A DNA stretch of 33,408 nt from CAYXDR01 sp046498185. Lineage in GTDB: Bacteria; Desulfobacterota; DSM-4660; Desulfatiglandales; Desulfatiglandaceae. Where the stretch lies: NCBI GenBank assembly GCA_046498185.1, contig JAWOBE010000026.1, positions 1 to 33,408 of the forward strand. Reading direction: 5' to 3'. The notes under the pieces are model-generated. The model saw nothing but the letters and a program-made list of their open reading frames with translations, was not told the origin of the DNA and made no database searches. Shown in pieces: positions 8,555 to 15,350 of the stretch. A program made the translations under genes and the position numbers. How positions within the stretch are numbered: position 1 is the first letter of the stretch; the number at the start of each line of letters is the position of its first letter.

Positions 8555-8573
8555 GGCGGCCCGAAAGGCCGCC
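8555..8573. repeat. Perfect GC-rich hairpin in the lyase-glcD gap
   Basis: GGCGGCC (8555-8561) and GGCCGCC (8567-8573) form a perfect 7-bp GC stem with a 5-base loop. There is no T-run next to it. It sits 27 bases after the lyase stop and immediately upstream, in the sense of transcription, of the terminator-like hairpin at 8504-8536. It may stabilize the 3' end of the upstream message. Confidence 0.5.
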
Positions 8574-8599
8574 ATTCCCACAACAGCCCCGCAGGCCTT

Positions 8600-9499
8600 T
8601 TACTTCTTGGAATTAGCCTCGGCTGCCCTGATTTCTTCGATAGTCCGGATAATCTGCAGTGCGTTTTCATATACCGGAGTATCGATCATCTTACCTTTGT
8701 ATGAAACAGCGGCGGCTCCCTTCGCGATTCCCTCTTCCTCAAAAACTTTCTTGACGCCCTCGGCCCATTCGACATCAGCATCGGAAGGCGTGTAAATTTC
8801 GTGAGAAGGTTCGATCTGGCCCGGGTGGATGAGCATCCGCCCTTCGTATCCCATCTGCCGCCCTTCTTTGGTACTCTTGATAAAAGCGTCCTTGTCGGTG
8901 AAATTGACGAACGGGCAGTCGATCGCCACGCATCCGGCCGCTCTTGCGGCAACCGGAACACGGTACCTTGCATAGAGTTGCTCGACGCCTTCATCGGTCA
9001 ATGTCACCCGCATGTCCTTGGTATAGTCCACAGCCCCGAATATCAGGGAATTGCACCTCGGGCTGGCAGCTGCGCACTGGTATGCATGCTCCATACCCAG
9101 GGCCGTCTCTATCAGCATCTGGATCTTCACTGTGCCGACCGGTATGTCGCGTCGCCTTTCAAGCTCTTCCAGCTTCCAGTCGAGCCGTTTTACATGATCC
9201 GGAACACCCGTTTTCGCCAGGCACACTCCGTCAAGACCCGGCCAGACAATCGCCTCCAGGTCATCGTTCGTCATCAGTGTTTCCCAGTTGTTGATCCTGA
9301 CATATAGGTTGGGGGCTACTTGGTTGGCTCTATCACCTTTAAGATATGCCGCAATTGCTTCCCTGCCTTTGGCCTTCTCGGCCGGTGGAACCGAATCCTC
9401 CAGATCGAGTGTCAGCACGTCGCAGAGGATGCTGGGAGCCTTTCCCACCATTTTGGGATTATTGCTGGGTACATAAAATACTGATCTCATTACAGTCAT
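8600..9499 (-). CDS. Malyl-CoA lyase / CitE-family lyase
   Basis: The protein (299 residues) belongs to the HpcH/HpaI aldolase-citrate lyase beta family. It shows LTLDLEDSV at 29-37, the CoA-ester-binding Arg68 (YVRIN), the metal ligands Glu131 (IETALG) and Asp158 (GAVDYTKDM), and the IHPGQIE loop near 224-230. Length is close to malyl-CoA lyases and malyl-CoA thioesterases. The reaction would be reversible cleavage of malyl-CoA to glyoxylate and acetyl-CoA. The ATG follows GGAGGG at a 7-base gap, and the gene starts 13 bases after the sucD-like stop. Alternatives are citramalyl- or beta-methylmalyl-CoA lyase and the beta subunit of citrate lyase. The last is unlikely because no citrate lyase alpha or gamma genes are present. 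The neighbouring CoA ligase and glycolate oxidase support the malyl-CoA reading. Confidence 0.82.
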   Translation of the reverse strand: MTVMRSVFYVPSNNPKMVGKAPSILCDVLTLDLEDSVPPAEKAKGREAIAAYLKGDRANQVAPNLYVRINNWETLMTNDDLEAIVWPGLDGVCLAKTGVPDHVKRLDWKLEELERRRDIPVGTVKIQMLIETALGMEHAYQCAAASPRCNSLIFGAVDYTKDMRVTLTDEGVEQLYARYRVPVAARAAGCVAIDCPFVNFTDKDAFIKSTKEGRQMGYEGRMLIHPGQIEPSHEIYTPSDADVEWAEGVKKVFEEEGIAKGAAAVSYKGKMIDTPVYENALQIIRTIEEIRAAEANSKK

Positions 9500-9512
9500 G
9501 ACAAAACCCTCC

Positions 9513-10409
9513 TTACAGATTCAATAGTTTTTTAATTGCAGGCGCGATTTGCTCGGGACTGTCAACAACTGTTGCTCCTGCTCCACGCAACGCTTCAATC
9601 TTGCCCTTCGCCGTGCCCTTGTTGCCCTCGACAATGCTGCTCGCATGTGAAAACCGCATTCCCTCAGGCGCCCAGGCACCGGCTATAAACGCTACCAGGG
9701 GCTTGGTGAACTCCTTGGTCTCCACCACCTCGGCAGCCTCTTCTTCGAGAGTACCGCCGATTTCACCAAATATCGCGACCGCTTTTGTCTGTTCATCTTT
9801 CTCAAACATCCGGAGCACTTCAGCCATCGAAATGCCGAGCACCGGTTCGGTGCCGATATGAAGGGCTGTACTGATACCCAGCCCTGCAACCTTGAGCGCC
9901 CAGGGCACCGTACCGGATTGGCCGCCGCTGCGGGAAATAACGCCCATCGGTCCGGGCTCGAACAACATATTGGCCCAGTCCACGCTTCCTCCCAGCCAAC
10001 CCATTGCGGCTTTGCCCGGACTTATCAACCCGAGGCTTCCGGGTCCCAAAAGTTTGACACCATTGGCGAGTGCATAGTTAACCATGGAAATGACATCATG
10101 GACCGGAATTCTTTCGACCGGTGAAACAACGAACTTGACACCTCCGTCTATTGCCTCGTACACCGCGTTTTTAAGGGCGGGGCCCGGGATAAATGTTACA
10201 GTGGCATCCACCTCTCCAACATTTCTGATAGCCTCTTTTACTGTGTCAAACACCGGTATGCCCAGGTGCTCCTGCCCGCCCCGGCCGGGAGTGACCCCCG
10301 CCACCACTTTGGTGCCGTATCCTTTCATGAATTCAGTCCGTAGGGATCCTTCCCTTCCGGTCATACCCTGAACAATCACTCTGGTATTTTTATCCAACAA
10401 TATCGACAT
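9513..10409 (-). CDS. sucD: SucD-like acyl-CoA ligase alpha subunit (probable malate-CoA ligase)
   Basis: The chosen start gives 298 residues; an upstream in-frame start would add 33 unrelated residues that overlap the preceding gene, and GGGGGA lies just before the ATG at 10409. The protein has the CoA-binding Rossmann domain (VQGMTGREG at 13-21) and the flavodoxin-like ligase domain. His255, in RFSHASSI, matches the phosphohistidine of succinyl-CoA synthetase alpha. These enzymes interconvert an acyl-CoA plus ADP and phosphate with a free acid, ATP and CoA. Since the partner gene is a malyl-CoA lyase, malate-CoA ligase (malate thiokinase, MtkB type) is more likely than succinate-CoA ligase. 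The gene is separated from its beta partner by a small iron-sulfur gene. Confidence 0.85.
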   Translation of the reverse strand: MSILLDKNTRVIVQGMTGREGSLRTEFMKGYGTKVVAGVTPGRGGQEHLGIPVFDTVKEAIRNVGEVDATVTFIPGPALKNAVYEAIDGGVKFVVSPVERIPVHDVISMVNYALANGVKLLGPGSLGLISPGKAAMGWLGGSVDWANMLFEPGPMGVISRSGGQSGTVPWALKVAGLGISTALHIGTEPVLGISMAEVLRMFEKDEQTKAVAIFGEIGGTLEEEAAEVVETKEFTKPLVAFIAGAWAPEGMRFSHASSIVEGNKGTAKGKIEALRGAGATVVDSPEQIAPAIKKLLNL

Positions 10410-10420
10410 AATATCCCCCG

Positions 10421-10708
10421 TTATTCTGTGCCGTACTTCTTTCTGTAAGCGTCCAGCCCTTCGATTGGCACCTCGATGGTAATGGCCGACTTGCCCCTGA
10501 ACCAGCACTCATATTCACAGGCCAGACACTCGGTGCCTTTTCGGGCCAACTCTTCGGGGCTACCCTCGACTGTAGGCTTTCCATCCTTTAATACCAGAAT
10601 GCCCCGGCTGTATGTCTTGCACGCGTCGATGCACGCTTTCGATTCGCAACTTTCACATTTGCTGTCATCGATGATGACCTTGATGGTTCTTTCGTTGAAT
10701 TCCAGCAT
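10421..10708 (-). CDS. Small FixX-like ferredoxin-type iron-sulfur protein
   Basis: This 95-residue protein has seven cysteines in two groups: Cys18, Cys21, Cys26 and Cys30, then Cys61, Cys64 and Cys68. The C-terminal VPIEGLDAYRKKYG resembles the ending of FixX, the ferredoxin-like partner of ETF:quinone oxidoreductase. At least one [4Fe-4S] cluster is likely; seven cysteines leave a second cluster uncertain. The gene lies between the two ligase subunit genes with gaps of 12 bases on each side, so it is certainly in the operon. A role in carrying electrons from the flavin subunits GlcDE/GlcF is plausible, because nothing in ligase chemistry needs an Fe-S cluster. The FixX resemblance is by eye only. 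Confidence 0.7.
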   Translation of the reverse strand: MLEFNERTIKVIIDDSKCESCESKACIDACKTYSRGILVLKDGKPTVEGSPEELARKGTECLACEYECWFRGKSAITIEVPIEGLDAYRKKYGTE

Positions 10709-10720
10709 CGGATTACCCCC

Positions 10721-11977
10721 TTATGCAACTCCTCGTTCTTTTCTATACTCATCGACAAGCGCCTTCATCCTGCCGCCGATAAAGGAAGCATCATACACAT
10801 ACTCCCGGTCATATATTTCGACCCTGGCATTGAGATCTCCCAAGCCTTCCTTCAATATTTCCTGCGATTCCTTTTCTTTATTTCCACAGAGCAGAATCAC
10901 GGCCGGGAAACCGGGTTTCTTCGGGAGTTCTTCACGCAGAGCTTTCACGATGCCGTGTGCGTGATGCCATTGTTCCTGGTTGGCCATCATGAAGCCGGCA
11001 AGGATGTAGCCTTCTATGCCGGGCTGAGACATTATCAGCTTGATAACTCTGTAAACTTTTGATGCGGTGGGATTCCCGCTGGTATCGGCGAAATCCGCCA
11101 CTTTCAATCCGACGCGGTTCATCGCGTCCATGCCCAGCATAGCGGCGCCGCCTCCTATTCCGTGAAATCCGACATAACCACCTTTCTTCAATTCTTCCGG
11201 CGTGGCCATCTCCGCCACATAACTGGTTCCGCGGAAATCGCTCTCTTCGAAACTCCAACCGATCAAATCGAACTGGCTCGGCTCTTTCAGGAACTCCCGC
11301 CCGATTTTTATCCCGAGTTCCGGGTGCCTGAACAACGCTTGGTCATCTACAGCCATACGGCAGTCCGCCGCCAAAACCCTGCCGTCTTCACAGACAACAA
11401 GAGGATTTATCTCGAGGCTCCTGCAATCGAGCCCCTGAAACATCTTGAAAAGCTTGAACACGATGTCCGCAGCAGACCGGAGCACTTTTCCCTTCACACC
11501 CATAGAAACGCACATATCCAGAGTATCGTAAGGCATCAATCCCTTGATCACATCCACATTTAACAAGGCGATCCTGTCTTTTGGAACCGATTCGATGTCC
11601 ACACCGCCATCGGGGCTGAACATCAACACCGGGCCCCGCACATCCTGGGCCGAATTGATGATCACGCCGGCATAAAACTCCTGTTTGATCGGGAGCTTCT
11701 CTTCGACCAACACGGATTTGACTTCCAATCCCCGATGCTCTTTACCTATTATGCTTCGAGCCGCTTCGGAGGCCTCTTCGGGAGTGTCGGCGAATTTCAC
11801 GAATCCCCCTTTACCGCGGCCGCCCGCCCATACCTGAGCCTTGACCACCACCGGTTTTCCTATCTTGGATGCAGCCTCTTTTGCTTCTTCAGGCGACTTC
11901 GCGACAAACCCTTCAGGGATAGGGATGCCATATTTTTTAAACCACTCCTTTCCCTGGTACTCATAAAACTTAGCCAT
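10721..11977 (-). CDS. sucC: SucC-like ATP-grasp acyl-CoA ligase beta subunit (probable malate-CoA ligase)
   Basis: The start at 11977 is chosen because GGAGG precedes MAKFYEYQGKEW at a 6-base gap and matches the family N-terminus; the longer open frame has no such site. The protein has 418 residues. The ATP-grasp domain shows VVVKAQVWAGGRGKGG (43-58) and EINPLV (189-194), with a likely Mg2+ ligand Asp205 in AADCRM. The C-terminal ligase-CoA domain is divergent: GIGGGAAMLGMDAM (273-286) and SGNPTASKVYR (300-310) take the place of the usual NGAGLAM and GGGAT segments. It is 30 residues longer than E. coli SucC. First gene of the operon; it carries a promoter and an operator directly upstream. 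Likely forms the ATP-yielding malate-CoA ligase with the SucD-like subunit. Confidence 0.85.
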   Translation of the reverse strand: MAKFYEYQGKEWFKKYGIPIPEGFVAKSPEEAKEAASKIGKPVVVKAQVWAGGRGKGGFVKFADTPEEASEAARSIIGKEHRGLEVKSVLVEEKLPIKQEFYAGVIINSAQDVRGPVLMFSPDGGVDIESVPKDRIALLNVDVIKGLMPYDTLDMCVSMGVKGKVLRSAADIVFKLFKMFQGLDCRSLEINPLVVCEDGRVLAADCRMAVDDQALFRHPELGIKIGREFLKEPSQFDLIGWSFEESDFRGTSYVAEMATPEELKKGGYVGFHGIGGGAAMLGMDAMNRVGLKVADFADTSGNPTASKVYRVIKLIMSQPGIEGYILAGFMMANQEQWHHAHGIVKALREELPKKPGFPAVILLCGNKEKESQEILKEGLGDLNARVEIYDREYVYDASFIGGRMKALVDEYRKERGVA

Positions 11978-12030
11978 CTCGCCTCCATAGATTTTGTTGT
12001 TTTTACATTCTTGCGTTCGTGATGTACATG

Positions 12031-12041
12031 TGGTAATACCA
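12031..12041. promoter_or_regulatory. Operator palindrome TGGT-AAT-ACCA upstream of sucC
   Basis: TGGTAATACCA is an exact TGGT-N3-ACCA palindrome of the kind bound by FadR-subfamily GntR regulators such as LldR and PdhR. It begins 11 bases downstream of the -10 hexamer of the minus-strand promoter at 12053-12082, so a bound protein would cover the transcription start and repress. The same palindrome occurs twice upstream of oadG. Confidence 0.75.
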
Positions 12042-12052
12042 TTTGACATCAA

Positions 12053-12082
12053 TTTTTAGCAGCAAAAAGAGAAAGGTGTCAA
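12053..12082 (-). promoter_or_regulatory. Sigma-70-type promoter of the mtk-glc operon
   Basis: On the minus strand TTGACA (12082-12077) is followed after 18 bases by TAAAAA (12058-12053). Transcription would start near 12046, about 70 bases before the sucC start codon at 11977, and run through the operator at 12031-12041. Confidence 0.65.
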
Positions 12083-12164
12083 GCACTTTTTTCGTTCCGG
12101 CCCATCAATGGTGGCCGCAGTTGATTTTCCCAAGCATAACCCATTCAAGAAGCGCATTTTTTCA

Positions 12165-12193
12165 TTGACAAACCGGGACGCACAGACTACAAA
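12165..12193 (+). promoter_or_regulatory. Sigma-70-type promoter of the GntR regulator gene
   Basis: TTGACA (12165-12170) and TACAAA (12188-12193) are separated by exactly 17 bases. Transcription would start near 12200, giving a leader of about 24 bases that includes the AGAGG ribosome binding site at 12215-12219. The operator lies about 125 bases upstream, so autoregulation would have to act from a distance. Confidence 0.6.
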
Positions 12194-12223
12194 AATAATA
12201 AATAAAAACGGTACAGAGGTAAT

Positions 12224-12979
12224 ATGGTAAGTCCAATTTTCAAACCCATTACACAAGAAAAACTTTCGGTCAAAATTGCCAATCAGATCAAGGAGCTCAT
12301 CCTGCAGGGCAAATTAAAGCCGGGCGAACCGCTGCCACCGGAAAGAAAACTCATCAGTATTCTGAACGTCAGCAGGCCTTCGCTCCGGGAGGCTCTTAAG
12401 TCCCTGGTCGGGATGGGCTACCTGGAAATCACTCAGGGCAATCGTACTATTGTACGGTCTCTCGCATCTGGGCGTATCCTGGAACCTCTTGATCTTCTCG
12501 TAAAAGAGGATGTTGTCACTGCGCTCGAGCTTATCGAAGTCAGGAAAGCCATTGAAGCCTGGAACGGATATCATGCAGCCACACGTGCGACCGACGAAGA
12601 AATTGCGAGGCTTGAGAAATGCGCAACTGCGATTGAACCTCATCTTGAAAATGCAGACACAACCTTCGGGAAAAAAGACGCAGACTTCCACTTGGAAATC
12701 GCCCAGGCCAGCCATAACAAGGTTCAAACCCATATCATGTTTACCATATATGATTTGCTCAAGAATTTCATCGCCCGTTTCTATGGCAACATGAACAGCG
12801 ACACCATACGAGAGCAACATATCGGCATCGTCAAGGCGATCAAGCAGAGGGATCCCGAAAAAACCAGGGAGTCGATCCTGGATCATCTGGATTATGTTGA
12901 AACCGCTATCAGAGAAGCACTGGGGATAAACGGGGATCACCACAACAATTGGGAATCCTCAGATCCCGACATTAAATGA
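12224..12979 (+). CDS. GntR-family transcriptional regulator, FadR/FCD subfamily
   Basis: The 251-residue protein has an N-terminal winged helix-turn-helix (LPPERKLISILNVSRPSLRE at 37-56). The C-terminal all-helical FCD ligand domain starts near residue 100. Arg107 and the metal-site residues Asp152, His156, His199 and His221 are present, matching the Zn/Ni-dependent FCD type that often senses carboxylic acids (lactate, glycolate, pyruvate, malonate). It is transcribed divergently from the ligase-lyase-oxidase operon and 142 bases before mdh. TGGT-N3-ACCA palindromes upstream of both the mtk-glc and oad operons are its likely binding sites. The inducer is probably a 2-hydroxy or 2-oxo acid of the pathway, by analogy with GlcC and LldR; this is inference. 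Confidence 0.9.
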   Translation: MVSPIFKPITQEKLSVKIANQIKELILQGKLKPGEPLPPERKLISILNVSRPSLREALKSLVGMGYLEITQGNRTIVRSLASGRILEPLDLLVKEDVVTALELIEVRKAIEAWNGYHAATRATDEEIARLEKCATAIEPHLENADTTFGKKDADFHLEIAQASHNKVQTHIMFTIYDLLKNFIARFYGNMNSDTIREQHIGIVKAIKQRDPEKTRESILDHLDYVETAIREALGINGDHHNNWESSDPDIK

Positions 12980-12984
12980 ATGAC

Positions 12985-13005
12985 TGACCGGAATTAAACC
13001 GGTCA
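12985..13005. repeat. Perfect inverted repeat between the GntR gene and mdh
   Basis: TGACCGG (12985-12991) and CCGGTCA (12999-13005) are exact complements separated by seven bases. There is no following T-tract. It starts a few bases after the GntR stop codon and could be a weak transcript-end hairpin or a protein-binding palindrome. The remaining gap to mdh has no clear promoter, so mdh may be read from the regulator's transcript. Confidence 0.5.
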
Positions 13006-13121
13006 ATTCAGGCTTCCTCTTCATCTCCGGGAAATTTACTTCTTTAGTTTTTAATTCCATGGGTGTTTAATTAGGTCTGTCACCTTTAAAATAATCATTT
13101 ACCAAGGGAAAGGAGAACATT

Positions 13122-14060
13122 ATGAGAAAAAAGGCAACCGTCGTCGGAGCGGGAAATGTCGGGGCCACAGCTGCCATGCGTCTCGCCGAGAAGGAACTCG
13201 CCGATGTCGTATTGATTGATATCATTGAAGGCGTTCCCGCCGGCAAGGCGCTTGATTTGGCCGAAGCGGCCCCCATCGAAAAACATGATTCCAAATTGAC
13301 CGGTGTCACCGGTGATTACAGCGCCGCCAAAGATTCAGACGTCGTGATAATAACAGCCGGCATTCCCAGAAAACCAGGCATGAGCAGGGATGATCTTTTG
13401 AACACCAATATGGGGATCATGGAATCGGTAACCAAAGAGATTGCAGCTGTCGCACCGGAAGCAAAGCTGATCATTGTCAGCAACCCGCTGGATGCAATGT
13501 GCCATGTGGCCTACGAGGCCAGTGGATTTCCTAAAAACAGGGTCCTCGGCATGGCCGGAGTCCTCGATTCGGCGCGTTTCAGGGCTTTCATCTCCATGGA
13601 ACTCAATGTTTCGGTGGAAAACACCCACGCCTTTGTACTAGGCGGACACGGAGACACCATGGTTCCGCTCCCCCGTTTCTCGACCGTCGCGGGCATACCT
13701 ATCACCGAACTAATGAGCAAAGATCGCATCGAAGCGCTGGTCGAACGCACTCGCAATGGAGGTGCGGAAATAGTTGGCCTGCTCAAGACCGGATCTGCTT
13801 TTTTCGCCCCCTCGTCAGGCGCCGTCGAAATGGCGGAAGCAATTCTGAAAGACAAAAAGAAAATACTGCCGTGTGCAACTCTTCTCCAGGGTGAATACGG
13901 CATCAATGATCTGTTCATCGGAGTTCCGGTAAAGCTCGGTGCCGAAGGTGCCGAACAGGTCATAGAAATCAAACTCACCGATGAAGAAAAGAAGGGCCTG
14001 GATTACTCGGCTGATGCTGTCCGAAATCTCGTAGAAGATATGAAGCGGCTGAAAGGATAG
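13122..14060 (+). CDS. mdh: Malate dehydrogenase (NAD-dependent, LDH-like type)
   Basis: The enzyme interconverts malate and oxaloacetate with NAD+. The 312-residue protein has GAGNVG at 9-14 and Asp33 at the end of beta-2, which fits NAD rather than NADP. Substrate arginines are Arg83 and Arg89 (in GIPRKPGMSR) and Arg152 (LDSARFR). The catalytic pair is Asp149 and His176 (in GGHGDTM). Arg83 in the GIPRKPG loop distinguishes malate from lactate dehydrogenases, which carry Gln at this place. AAAGGAG precedes the ATG at 13122. It follows the GntR gene on the same strand and ends at a strong bidirectional terminator. In context it links the malate made by the ligase to the oxaloacetate decarboxylase encoded next door. 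Confidence 0.95.
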   Translation: MRKKATVVGAGNVGATAAMRLAEKELADVVLIDIIEGVPAGKALDLAEAAPIEKHDSKLTGVTGDYSAAKDSDVVIITAGIPRKPGMSRDDLLNTNMGIMESVTKEIAAVAPEAKLIIVSNPLDAMCHVAYEASGFPKNRVLGMAGVLDSARFRAFISMELNVSVENTHAFVLGGHGDTMVPLPRFSTVAGIPITELMSKDRIEALVERTRNGGAEIVGLLKTGSAFFAPSSGAVEMAEAILKDKKKILPCATLLQGEYGINDLFIGVPVKLGAEGAEQVIEIKLTDEEKKGLDYSADAVRNLVEDMKRLKG

Positions 14061-14089
14061 GTCTTGAAATAATAAAAAACTTGAGAAGA

Positions 14090-14129
14090 TTTAAAAAGCC
14101 CCACCGCAAAAGCGGTGGGGCTTTTTAAA
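14090..14129. terminator. Bidirectional intrinsic terminator between mdh and oadB
   Basis: TTTAAAAAGCCCCACCGC (14090-14107) and GCGGTGGGGCTTTTTAAA (14112-14129) are perfect 18-base complements around an AAAA loop. The GC core is flanked by A-run and T-run on both sides, so it can terminate the plus-strand mdh transcript and the minus-strand oad transcript. Confidence 0.93.
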
Positions 14130-14219
14130 TTTTAAAATAATTTTTCAGAAGCAAATCAAATTTAATCATACCTACGTTTAAAGGTTTCCATTACCTTGTC
14201 GGCATACCGAAAGCCAATT

Positions 14220-15347
14220 CTATCCCAGTAAAGCCAGGAAAATTCCTGCCGCCACTGCGGATCCGATCACTCCGGCCACATTGGGGCCCATCGCAGCCAT
14301 CAGAGGGTTCACGCGACCCTTGGTAGAGCTGGATACAAAAACCTGGACGACCCTTGCAGCCATCGGTACGGCCGAAACTCCGGCGGCTCCGATGCAGGGG
14401 TTGATTTTCTTGCCTGCCGGAAGAAATAGATTGATGATTTTCGCGAACAATACCCCCCCGGCGGTGCTGAAAGCGAACGCGACTCCGCCCATAATCAGTA
14501 TGCTGAGAGTCTGGAAATTGAGAAAACTCGGCGCGTCCATCGTCGCCCCCACGGTCAGCCCGAGGAATATCGTCACGATATCGATCAGCGGCCCTCCGGC
14601 CGTCTTCTTCAACCTCTCGGTCACACCGCTCTCACGAAGCAGGTTCCCGAACATCAACATCCCTACAAGCGGAGCACTGGAAGGGATGGAAAGGCATGCA
14701 ACCGCACCCGTGACGATGGGAAACAATATCGCCGCGGTTTTGCTCACCGGCCGCGCCTGGGGCATATCGATAAGCCGCTCTTTTTTAGTGGTCATCAGCC
14801 TCATGATAGGAGGTTGGATGATCGGCACCAACGACATGTAGCTGTAGGCCGCGACAGCGATGGGACCGAGCAGATGCGGCGCCAGCTTGCTTGCGATAAA
14901 TATGGAGGTAGGACCATCCGCCCCTCCGATGATGCCTATGGCGCCAGCCTCCTGGGGAGTGAAACCGAAAATATAAGCGGCACCCAGCGCAGCCGAAAAA
15001 ATGCCGAGCTGCGCCGCGGCACCCAGGAGAAACGTCAGAGGCCGGCCCAACAGAGGCCTGAAATCCGTTAGAACTCCAACGCCCATGAAAATAATCGGAG
15101 GCAAAAGCTCGGTCTTGATCCCCATGCGGTATATCAGGTTCATGAGGCCGTTGGCATGCGACCCCATCTCCCCCAGCGGAAGGTTCGCCAGGATGACACC
15201 GAAACCGATGGGGATGAGCAGAAGAGGTTCATAGTTCTTCTTGATCGCGAGAAAGATCAGGATTCCGGCCACGATGAACATGGCAAAATTGCCGATCGTC
15301 AGGTTTGCAAACCCGGAACCCTTTATCAATAATAGCATGGTGTCCAT
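14220..15347 (-). CDS. oadB: Oxaloacetate decarboxylase, Na+-pumping beta subunit
   Basis: This is the integral-membrane subunit that decarboxylates carboxybiotin and exports Na+. It has 375 residues with about nine or more hydrophobic segments. The hallmark IGGADGPTSIF contains Asp144, the residue tied to Na+ and proton transfer in the Klebsiella enzyme. The C-terminal NPLMAAMGPNVAGVIGSA is also family-typical. The gene starts three bases after the oadA stop, so translation is probably coupled, and the operon ends at the bidirectional terminator. Beta subunits of methylmalonyl-CoA and glutaconyl-CoA decarboxylases are close relatives. The adjacent alpha chain with a pyruvate-carboxylase-type transferase domain argues for oxaloacetate. 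Confidence 0.92.
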   Translation of the reverse strand: MDTMLLLIKGSGFANLTIGNFAMFIVAGILIFLAIKKNYEPLLLIPIGFGVILANLPLGEMGSHANGLMNLIYRMGIKTELLPPIIFMGVGVLTDFRPLLGRPLTFLLGAAAQLGIFSAALGAAYIFGFTPQEAGAIGIIGGADGPTSIFIASKLAPHLLGPIAVAAYSYMSLVPIIQPPIMRLMTTKKERLIDMPQARPVSKTAAILFPIVTGAVACLSIPSSAPLVGMLMFGNLLRESGVTERLKKTAGGPLIDIVTIFLGLTVGATMDAPSFLNFQTLSILIMGGVAFAFSTAGGVLFAKIINLFLPAGKKINPCIGAAGVSAVPMAARVVQVFVSSSTKGRVNPLMAAMGPNVAGVIGSAVAAGIFLALLG

Positions 15348-15350
15348 TGA

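Noticed and set aside
8600..9499. Reading the lyase as citrate lyase beta subunit (CitE)
   Set aside because: No citrate lyase alpha or acyl-carrier subunit is nearby, and the CoA-ligase and glycolate oxidase neighbours fit a malyl-CoA lyase better.
10410..10508. N-terminal extension of the sucD-like gene (33 residues)
   Set aside because: It overlaps the small iron-sulfur gene, matches no SucD N-terminus, and the internal ATG at 10409 has a good ribosome binding site.
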